A stretch of 64,000 nt of DNA from Mesostigma viride (Eukaryota; Streptophyta; Mesostigmatophyceae; Mesostigmatales; Mesostigmataceae), in contig RPFO01000097.1 of the NCBI GenBank assembly GCA_009746045.1, forward strand, positions 314,501 to 378,500, in the 5' to 3' direction. The notes under the pieces were generated by a model that was not told the origin of the DNA, searched no databases, and worked only from the letters and a program-made list of their open reading frames with translations. The translations under genes were made by a program, and so were the position numbers. This document shows, one piece after another, positions 22,901 through 34,900 of the stretch. The first letter of the stretch is position 1. Each line of letters begins with the position of its first letter.

Positions 22901-25900
22901 TGGCTTATTCCATCATGAACCCATCCAGCCGCCCAACTGGCTTATTCCATCATGAACCCATCCAGCCGCCCAACTGGCTTATTCCATCATGAACCCATCC
23001 AGCCACCCAACTGGCTTATTCCATCATGAACCCATCCAGCCGCACAACTGGCTTATTCCATCATGAACCCATCACTGGCTTGTTCCATCATGAACCCATC
23101 CAGCCACCCAACTGGCTTATTCCATCATGAACCCATCCAGCCGCCCAACTGGCTTATTCCATCATGAACCCATCCAGCCACCCAACTGGCTTATTCCATC
23201 ATGAACCCATCCAGCCACCCAACTGGCTTATTCCATCATGAACCCATCCAGCCACCCAACTGGCTTATTCCATCATGAACCCATCCAGCCACCCAACTGG
23301 CTTATTCCATCATGAACCCATCCAGCCGCCCAACTGGCTTATTCCATCATGAACCCATCCAGCCACCCAACTGGCTTATTCCATCATGAACCCATCACTG
23401 GCTTATTCCATCATGAACCCATCCAGCCACCCAACTGGCTTATTCCATCATGAACCCATCCAGCCACCCAACTGGCTTATTCCATCATGAACCCATCCAG
23501 CCACCCAACTGGCTTATTCCATCATGAACCCATCCAGCCACCCAACTGGCTTATTCCATCATGAACCCATCCAGCCACCCAACTGGCTTATTCCATCATG
23601 AACCCATCCAGCCGCCCAACTGGCTTATTCCATCATGAACCCATCCAGCCACCCAACTGGCTTATTCCATCATGAACCCATCACTGGCTTATTCCATCAT
23701 GAACCCATCCAGCCGCCCAACTGGCTTATTCCATCATGAACCCATCCAGCCGCCCAACTGGCTTATTCCATCATGAACCCATCCAGCCGCCCAACTGGCT
23801 TATTCCATCATGAACCCATCCAGCCGCCCAACTGGCTTATTCCATCATGAACCCATCCAGCCACCCAACTGGCTTATTCCATCATGAACCCATCACTGGC
23901 TTATTCCATCATGAACCCATCCAGCCACCCAACTGGCTTATTCCATCATGAACCCATCCAGCCACCCAACTGGCTTATTCCATCATGAACCCATCACTGG
24001 CTTATTCCATCATGAACCCATCCAGCCACCCAACTGGCTTATTCCATCATGAACCCATCCAGCCGCCCAACTGGCTTATTCCATCATGAACCCATCCAGC
24101 CACCCAACTGGCTTATTCCATCATGAACCCATCCAGCCACCCAACTGGCTTATTCCATCATGAACCCATCCAGCCGCCCAACTGGCTTATTCCATCATGA
24201 ACCCATCCAGCCACCCAACTGGCTTATTCCATCATGAACCCATCCAGCCACCCAACTGGCTTATTCCATCATGAACCCATCACTGGCTTATTCCATCATG
24301 AACCCATCCAGCCACCCAACTGGCTTATTCCATCATGAACCCATCACTGGCTTATTCCATCATGAACCCATCCAGCCACCCAACTGGCTTATTCCATCAT
24401 GAACCCATCCAGCCGCCCAACTGGCTTATTCCATCATGAACCCATCCAGCCACCCAACTGGCTTATTCCATCATGAACCCATCCAGCCGCCCAACTGGCT
24501 TATTCCATCATGAACCCATCCAGCCACCCAACTGGCTTATTCCATCATGAACCCATCCAGCCACCCAACTGGTTTATTCCATCATGAACCCATCCAGCCA
24601 CCCAACTGGCTTATTCCATCATGAACCCATCCAGCCACCCAACTGGCTTATTCCATCATGAACCCATCACTGGCTTATTCCATCATGAACCCATCCAGCC
24701 ACCCAACTGGCTTATTCCATCATGAACCCATCCAGCCACCCAACTGGCTTATACCATCATGAACCCATCACTGGCTTATTCCATCATGAACCCATCCAGC
24801 CGCCCAACTGGCTTATTCCATCATGAACCCATCCAGCCACACAACTGGCTTATTCCATCATGAACCCATCACTGGCTTATTCCATCATGAACCCATCCAG
24901 CCGCCCAACTGGCTTATTCCATCATGAACCCATCCAGCCACCCAACTGGCTTATTCCATCATGAACCCATCCAGCCGCCCAACTGGCTTATTCCATCATG
25001 AACCCATCCAGCCACCCAACTGGCTTATTCCATCATGAACCCATCCAGCCACCCAACTGGCTTATTCCATCATGAACCCATCCAGCCACCCAACTGGCTT
25101 ATTCCATCATGAACCCATCCAGCCACCCAACTGGCTTATTCCATCATGAACCCATCCAGCCACCCAACTGGCTTATTCCATCATGAACCCATCCAGCCAC
25201 CCAACTGGCTTATTCCATCATGAACCCATCCAGCCACCCAACTGGCTTATTCCATCATGAACCCATCCAGCCGCCCAACTGGCTTATTCCATCATGAACC
25301 CATCCAGCCACCCAACTGGCTTATTCCATCATGAACCCATCACTGGCTTATTCCATCATGAACCCATCCAGCCACCCAACTGGCTTATTCCATCATGAAC
25401 CCATCCAGCCACCCAACTGGCTTATTCCATCATGAACCCATCACTGGCTTATTCCATCATGAACCCATCCAGCCGCCCAACTGGCTTATTCCATCATGAA
25501 CCCATCCAGCCACACAACTGGCTTATTCCATCATGAACCCATCACTGGCTTATTCCATCATGAACCCATCCAGCCGCCCAACTGGCTTATTCCATCATGA
25601 ACCCATCCAGCCACCCAACTGGCTTATTCCATCATGAACCCATCCAGCCACCCAACTGGCTTATTCCATCATGAACCCATCCAGCCGCCCAACTGGCTTA
25701 TTCCATCATGAACCCATCCAGCCACCCAACTGGCTTATTCCATCATGAACCCATCCAGCCGCCCAACTGGCTTATTCCATCATGAACCCATCCAGCCACC
25801 CAACTGGCTGATTCCATCATGAACCCATCCAGCCACCCAACTGGCTTATTCCATCATGAACCCATCCAGCCGCCCAACTGGCTTATTCCATCATGAACCC

Positions 25901-28900
25901 ATCCAGCCACCCAACTGGCTTATTCCATCATGAACCCATCCAGCGGCCCAACTGGCTTATTCCATCATGAACCCATCCAGCCGCCCAACTGGCTTATTCC
26001 ATCATGAACCCATCCAGCCACCCAACTGGCTTATTCCATCATGAACCCATCCAGCCACCCAACTGGCTTATTCCATCATGAACCCATCCAGCCGCCCAAC
26101 TGGCTTATTCCATCATGAACCCATCCAGCCACCCAACTGGCTTATTCCATCATGAACCCATCCAGCCACCCAACTGGCTTATTCCATCATGAACCCATCA
26201 CTGGCTTATTCCATCATCCAGCCACCCAACTGGCTTATTCCATCATGAACCCATCCAGCCACCCAACTGGCTTATTCCATCATGAACCCATCCAGCCGCC
26301 CAACTGGCTTATTCCATCATGAACCCATCCAGCCACCCAACTGGCTTATTCCATCATGAACCCATCCAGCCACCCAACTGGCTTATTCCATCATGAACCC
26401 ATCCAGCCGCCCAACTGGCTTATTCCATCATGAACCCATCCAGCCACCCAACTGGCTTATTCCATCATGAACCCATCCAGCCACCCAACTGGCTTATTCC
26501 ATCATGAACCCATCACTGGCTTATTCCATCATGAACCCATCCAGCCACCCAACTGGCTTATTCCATCATGAACCCATCCAGCCGCCCAACTGGCTTATTC
26601 CATCATAAACCCATCCAGCCACCCAACTGGTTTATTCCATCATGAACCCATCCAGCCGCCCAACTGGTTTATTCCATCATGAACCCACCCAACTGGCTTA
26701 TTCCATCATGAACCCATCCAGCCACCCAACTGGCTTATTCCATCATGAACCCATCCAGCCACCCAACTGGCTTATTCCATCATGAACCCATCCAGCCGCC
26801 CAACTGGCTTATTCCATCATGAACCCATCCAGCCACCCAACTGGCTTATTCCATCATGAACCCATCCAGCCGCCCAACTGGCTTATTCCATCATGAACCC
26901 ATCCAGCCACCCAACTGGTTTATTCCATCATAAACCCATCCAGCCACCCAACTGGTTTATTCCATCATGAACCCATCCAGCCACCCAACTGGCTTATTCC
27001 ATCATGAACCCATCCAGCCACCCAACTGGCTTATTCCATCATGAACCCATCCAGCCACCCAACTGGCTTATTCCATCATGAACCCATCCAGCCGCCCAAC
27101 TGGCTTATTCCATCATGAACCCATCCAACCACCCAACTGGCTTATTCCATCATGAACCCATCCAGCCGCCCAACTGGCTTATTCCATCATGAACCCATCA
27201 CTGGCTTATTCCATCATGAACCCATCACTGGCTTATTCCATCATGAACCCATCCAGCCACCCAACTGGCTTATTCCATCATGAACCCACCCAACTGGCTT
27301 ATTCCATCATGAACCCATCCAGCCACCCAACTGGCTTATTCCATCATGAACCCATCCAGCCACCCAACTGGCTTATTCCATCATGAACCCATCCAGCCGC
27401 CCAACTGGCTTATTCCATCATGAACCCATCACTGGCTTATTCCATCATGAACCCATCCAGCCACCCAACTGGCTTATTCCATCATGAACCCATCCAGCCA
27501 CCCAACTGGCTTATTCCATCATGAAACCATCCAGCCACCCAACTGGCTTATTCCATCATGAACCCATCCGGCCACCCAACTGGCTTATTCCATCATGAAC
27601 CCATCCAGCCACCCAACTGGCTTATTCCATCATGAACCCATCCAGCCACCCAACTGGCTTATTCCATCATGAACCCATCACTGGCTTATTCCATCATCCA
27701 GCCACCCAACTGGCTTATTCCATCATGAACCCATCCAGCCACCCAACTGGCTTATTCCATCATGAACCCATCCAGCCGCCCAACTGGCTTATTCCATCAT
27801 GAACCCATCCAGCCACCCAACTGGCTTATTCCATCATGAACCCATCCGGCCACCCAACTGGCTTATTCCATCATGAACCCATCACTGGCTTATTCCATCA
27901 TGAACCCATCCAGCCACCCAACTGGCTTATTCCATCATGAACCCATCCAGCCACCCAACTGGCTTATTCCATCATGAACCCATCACTGGCTTATTCCATC
28001 ATGAACCCATCCAGCCGCCCAACTGGCTTATTCCATCATGAACCCATCCAGCCACACAACTGGCTTATTCCATCATGAACCCATCACTGGCTTATTCCAT
28101 CATGAACCCATCCAGCCGCCCAACTGGCTTATTCCATCATGAACCCATCCAGCCACCCAACTGGCTTATTCCATCATGAACCCATCCAGCCGCCCAACTG
28201 GCTTATTCCATCATGAACCCATCCAGCCACCCAACTGGCTTATTCCATCATGAACCCATCCAGCCACCCAACTGGCTTATTCCATCATGAACCCATCCAG
28301 CCACCCAACTGGCTTATTCCATCATGAACCCATCCAGCCACCCAACTGGCTTATTCCATCATGAACCCATCCAGCCACCCAACTGGCTTATTCCATCATG
28401 AACCCATCCAGCCACCCAACTGGCTTATTCCATCATGAACCCATCCAGCCACCCAACTGGCTTATTCCATCATGAACCCATCCAGCCGCCCAACTGGCTT
28501 ATTCCATCATGAACCCATCCAGCCACCCAACTGGCTTATTCCATCATGAACCCATCACTGGCTTATTCCATCATGAACCCATCCAGCCACCCAACTGGCT
28601 TATTCCATCATGAACCCATCCAGCCACCCAACTGGCTTATTCCATCATGAACCCATCACTGGCTTATTCCATCATGAACCCATCCAGCCGCCCAACTGGC
28701 TTATTCCATCATGAACCCATCCAGCCACACAACTGGCTTATTCCATCATGAACCCATCACTGGCTTATTCCATCATGAACCCATCCAGCCGCCCAACTGG
28801 CTTATTCCATCATGAACCCATCCAGCCACCCAACTGGCTTATTCCATCATGAACCCATCCAGCCACCCAACTGGCTTATTCCATCATGAACCCATCCAGC

Positions 28901-31900
28901 CGCCCAACTGGCTTATTCCATCATGAACCCATCCAGCCACCCAACTGGCTTATTCCATCATGAACCCATCCAGCCGCCCAACTGGCTTATTCCATCATGA
29001 ACCCATCCAGCCACCCAACTGGCTGATTCCATCATGAACCCATCCAGCCACCCAACTGGCTTATTCCATCATGAACCCATCCAGCCGCCCAACTGGCTTA
29101 TTCCATCATGAACCCATCCAGCCACCCAACTGGCTTATTCCATCATGAACCCATCCAGCCGCCCAACTGGCTTATTCCATCATGAACCCATCCAGCCGCC
29201 CAACTGGCTTATTCCATCATGAACCCATCCAGCCACCCAACTGGCTTATTCCATCATGAACCCATCCAGCCACCCAACTGGCTTATTCCATCATGAACCC
29301 ATCCAGCCGCCCAACTGGCTTATTCCATCATGAACCCATCCAGCCACCCAACTGGCTTATTCCATCATGAACCCATCCAGCCACCCAACTGGCTTATTCC
29401 ATCATGAACCCATCACTGGCTTATTCCATCATCCAGCCACCCAACTGGCTTATTCCATCATGAACCCATCCAGCCACCCAACTGGCTTATTCCATCATGA
29501 ACCCATCCAGCCGCCCAACTGGCTTATTCCATCATGAACCCATCCAGCCACCCAACTGGCTTATTCCATCATGAACCCATCCAGCCACCCAACTGGCTTA
29601 TTCCATCATGAACCCATCCAGCCGCCCAACTGGCTTATTCCATCATGAACCCATCCAGCCACCCAACTGGCTTATTCCATCATGAACCCATCCAGCCACC
29701 CAACTGGCTTATTCCATCATGAACCCATCACTGGCTTATTCCATCATGAACCCATCCAGCCACCCAACTGGCTTATTCCATCATGAACCCATCCAGCCGC
29801 CCAACTGGCTTATTCCATCATAAACCCATCCAGCCACCCAACTGGTTTATTCCATCATGAACCCATCCAGCCGCCCAACTGGTTTATTCCATCATGAACC
29901 CACCCAACTGGCTTATTCCATCATGAACCCATCCAGCCACCCAACTGGCTTATTCCATCATGAACCCATCCAGCCACCCAACTGGCTTATTCCATCATGA
30001 ACCCATCCAGCCGCCCAACTGGCTTATTCCATCATGAACCCATCCAGCCACCCAACTGGCTTATTCCATCATGAACCCATCCAGCCGCCCAACTGGCTTA
30101 TTCCATCATGAACCCATCCAGCCACCCAACTGGTTTATTCCATCATAAACCCATCCAGCCACCCAACTGGTTTATTCCATCATGAACCCATCCAGCCACC
30201 CAACTGGCTTATTCCATCATGAACCCATCCAGCCACCCAACTGGCTTATTCCATCATGAACCCATCCAGCCACCCAACTGGCTTATTCCATCATGAACCC
30301 ATCCAGCCGCCCAACTGGCTTATTCCATCATGAACCCATCCAACCACCCAACTGGCTTATTCCATCATGAACCCATCCAGCCACCCAACTGGCTTATTCC
30401 ATCATGAACCCATCACTGGCTTATTCCATCATGAACCCATCACTGGCTTATTCCATCATGAACCCATCCAGCCACCCAACTGGCTTATTCCATCATGAAC
30501 CCACCCAACTGGCTTATTCCATCATGAACCCATCCAGCCACCCAACTGGCTTATTCCATCATGAACCCATCCAGCCACCCAACTGGCTTATTCCATCATG
30601 AACCCATCCAGCCGCCCAACTGGCTTATTCCATCATGAACCCATCACTGGCTTATTCCATCATGAACCCATCCAGCCACCCAACTGGCTTATTCCATCAT
30701 GAACCCATCCAGCCACCCAACTGGCTTATTCCATCATGAAACCATCCAGCCACCCAACTGGCTTATTCCATCATGAACCCATCCGGCCACCCAACTGGCT
30801 TATTCCATCATGAACCCATCCAGCCACCCAACTGGCTTATTCCATCATGAACCCATCCAGCCACCCAACTGGCTTATTCCATCATGAACCCATCACTGGC
30901 TTATTCCATCATCCAGCCACCCAACTGGCTTATTCCATCATGAACCCATCCAGCCACCCAACTGGCTTATTCCATCATGAACCCATCCAGCCGCCCAACT
31001 GGCTTATTCCATCATGAACCCATCCAGCCACCCAACTGGCTTATTCCATCATGAACCCATCCGGCCGACCACCGACCGTGATCCACCCACCAGAGGCAGC
31101 ACACCATCCACACAGCCACCTACCTGCTGGCAAAATCCCCTCGTAAGGACAAGCGTTGGGCGTAAATGGGTTCTTGGGTGGCTTACATTAAACGTAAATT
31201 CAATGCAGAATGGGCGGACAAACATTCAAGTCGACGTAAATTACACTTAATGTACGTGTGGACTTAACCTTCAATTTTAAGCAATTTTAATACTTAAATT
31301 AGGACTTCAATAAATGACAAGACGTGTACTGTATGGTGACAGCTATGGTGACTGAGGGTCGGCCTGTCACCATGGGCACGATCGACCACAGGCGACTTAC
31401 GTAGGCCAGGCGGTGCGGGACGTCTGGCCGCCTGGCTTTTCAGACTTCCAGTCGTGCACGTAACCGCGATGCGGCTCCCGCATGCGCACACCACGCGTTT
31501 AAGTTACGCGTTTATGTCCTATTTACGACATAAATATCATACGTAAATTCAGCGTCCTTGTTTTGTTGGACTTGGAATTAAGCCTAATTTAAGACTTAAA
31601 TTTAAGTCTTGACTTAACTTACCCATTTACACCCAACGCTGGTAAGGACCACGGTTTATAATTCAGCCAACTATGCAGCCACCCACCAATTGGCAAAGGC
31701 TTAAGGCGGCGATCCAACGTCTTTGACCTCCCCTTCAACCTCCTTAGCATCCTCTTGAACCCCTTCAACCATCTACACAACTACTGATACCACGCATACG
31801 ACATAAACAACTACCACCTATATAATTACCTAAACCGCTACCACTCATCTAACACCTAAACTACTACCACCCATCTAACAATCTAAACAACTACCACTCA

Positions 31901-34900
31901 TCCGCTGGCTGAATCCCTTATGGGAATTTGGGCTTCAGATGCCTATATGTTTGGTGTTGCACACCCTCTCCACACAGCCCCCCACGGAGGCAGCCTACTA
32001 CCTCTTACATTTTCCCGCTGTCATGTTTTGGGGCGTAGCGTCGAACCTGAAACTACCCAGCAGCCAACCTGCCGGCTTATGCGTGTGGCCATCCCCCAAA
32101 TATTGTCTTTTTGGAGGGGAACAGTTGAGGGGACCGCCGCCCACCTAGCGTCCCCCTCCCTCTTGCGTATCCCCATCCCCTCTCATGCACGTCTTGCAGA
32201 GCTTGTAGGCCCTTCACCTATTGAACACACCTGCCGCCCCACGCACACGCTAGTGCCCACTAGTAATAAACTCAAACCCACGAGTAATAAACTCGGACCT
32301 TTACACTACCCATCAACGGCCACCCTACCTGCCGCCCCACACGCGCCGTCGTGCCCAAGGACAAGCGCTGCCCCTTCACGCGGCGCCGCAGGTTGGACAC
32401 ACTGTCCCCTTGCAGCTCCATCAGCAGCACCGCGCGGCCCTCGTGGCTGTCCTCCTTGATAAAGCGGCACACGTGCGGCGAGTCTGGGATGTATGTGTGT
32501 GTGTTTGATGGTGGTGGAAGGGTGGAAGTGTAGGATTAGGGGGGGGAGTTTTGCTCATGAAGGCAAGGCGGGTTGGGTGGCAGAGCGGACAATTTTGTCA
32601 AGCCCGGGCATAGCCAGGGACGGGAAAGCAGTACACATGTGGCAACTCTCCAGTTTGCTTTGACAACTGACTGCCATCCTAGTCAAGGCGCTTTGCAGTG
32701 ATGCGCAAGTTTGCTGCCGTAAGCTTGAGAGTGGTAGCGTATGGTCAGGGAAACCCGTTCTACAAAGGGAAAGGGGGCGAGGATTGCCACGCGAGTGCCG
32801 TGGGTATTGAGGGGGGGGGGGGGTCATACGAACGTGGCGGTGGGGAGGACCATACAATCAGCTCAAATACGTTCCATCTCCTGTTCGGTAGTAGCGACGA
32901 TGTTCGAGAAAAGGACTGTTGCATGTGTGGACGCGCAACAAAGGGGACAAAAGAGGGGGAGGGGGCCGACGCGCGGGCCCTCAAAAGGGGAGGAGAAGGT
33001 CGACCCGCACGCCCTCCCCCTTCTGTACTTTTCCACAAACCTGCTTGTTCATCACCCACCCACAAACAAACACCCACGAATCGACAAACCCCCTCCGTTT
33101 GTCCCCCTCACTCCCCATGATGGGTGCGCCGCACATGGGACTTGTATGCTACCAACCACTCACAGCGCCTCGCCTGCCCCCCCCCCCCCCACACACACAC
33201 ACAAACAAAACCCCTCCGACGCGCAGTTCCTCGCCTCCTGTACCTTGCAGCGCGCGCAGCACCTCGGCCTCGTGCCGCAGCACCTGCTCGTGCTTCTCTA
33301 TCTTGGCCGCCACCTGTGTGCGCGCCTCCTTGTCGTGCGTTCGGTAGATCTCGCCTGGACGCCCGGCACAGCCACCATATCATCATAATAACAATAGTAA
33401 TAACAATAACAACGATTATGATATGATGACGTTCGTGGTATTCATTATAGTTACTTGTGGTGGCATCGTTTCATGGGCGTGGCCCAATATGTATTGTAGT
33501 CACTCAAGTAGGTTATAATAGTGGACGCCCAGTGCCATCGCACCGTGATAACAATAATTATTGTATAACAATTATTATTAAACATCAATCATTATTGTAT
33601 AACAATGATTATTGTTATTAGTAGTAGTAGTAGCAGTATGGTGGCCCAGTTCATTATTAACGTGGCACCAACAGTTGTGCATAGTGGACCCATAGACCAG
33701 TAGTGTTTTGTCGTCCCAATAAGGAAAACTCGTATTTCAGGACACGTTCCCACAAGATCATGTTCATCCGCAGCCCAACCAAGCAAATGATGCGGAACGT
33801 TGGTCGGATGAGGACGCGATATTTCCCACAACGCGACGAATGAGGCGGCAACGTGGCGCACAACGCAACGAGCAAAGAGCAACGAGCAACGAGCAACGAG
33901 CGGCGAAACCGTTGGCCACAGCAGGCCAGACAATGCATGCAGCGGTCGACACAGGCAAGAGGGAGCAGGGGCAAGCGGTTAAGGAAACATCGGCACATGA
34001 TGACATATCCGCACATGAGGGAAGAGGGGCTTAACCCATGAGGGGCTTGGGCACAGGTAGGGCCCACTAGGCTACATCGCTAGGTCATCGGGTCACAACG
34101 CGAGTTGTCCCGGTAGGGCCTGCAACTAGAGTAGGCCACTAGGTGTGACCGTAGGTCACTGTGCTAGGGCATCGTACCAGGTCCATGAGTCCTAATGCTA
34201 GGTCACACTACTAGAGCACCGTAGCCGGTTACTGCCAGGCCACCACCCCCCAACCCCAGATGACTATAATGCTAGGTCACACTACTAGAGCACCGTAGCC
34301 GGTTACTGCCAGGCCACCACCCCCCAACCCCAGATGACTATAATGCTAGGTCACACTACTAGAGCACCGTAGCAGGTTACTGCCAGGCCACCACCCTGCA
34401 ACACCAGACTAGTATCATTCCAGGTCATAGTACTCAACCCGTTGCAGGTTAACTGCAAGGCCACTGGGTTCCAAGACTACGTGTCGTGATACTAGGTCAT
34501 AGTAATAAGCACGATAGCAACCCGCGCCACTGGGTCACAACAATAGGTCACTCGAACACTAAGCCATACACCTGAGCAGAGCACAGGTGACAGTTAAACG
34601 GATGCCACTAAAGAGAAGGCGGGCAGCAACCTAAGATCGGGATACACGCATACACATGAACACCAGGCGCAGAAACGCGGACCTGCCTGAAAGTCCCTTG
34701 CCATCGGCAGGTTCCCTCTAGGAAGTTAGCCCATAATTGCAAAAAAAAAAATCATCGGCTGATCTGCGTTTCCAACGTACGCTCGGGCACGGCATGCAGC
34801 ACTAGCCCTTTAAACATGGCATTGGAAGCTTGCATTAAAGAGCTACATGGTACTAATGAAGACGTGGCGGACGGTGACAGAGCATGCTTGTTGCAACAGC

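Larger units (their letters stand above)
22421..31066. repeat. 8.6-kb minisatellite (37-bp and 27-bp units) in kinase intron 3
   Basis: Over 230 head-to-tail units. The long unit is cccatccagccgcccaactg + gcttattccatcatgaa (37 bp, A or G at one site); the short form lacks ten bases (cccatcactggcttattcc...). Rare variants include ccacacaac, ggctgattcc, catccggcc and a form missing the gaaccc segment. No coding capacity is credible. Units remain close to consensus across the array. Confidence 0.98.

Noticed and set aside
27189-30601. Two identical 65-codon ORFs (MNPSLAYSI...)
   Set aside because: By-products of the minisatellite and its 3,215-bp duplication.
22421-31066. Possible CRISPR array
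   Set aside because: Units are directly adjacent with no unique spacers; eukaryotic minisatellite.
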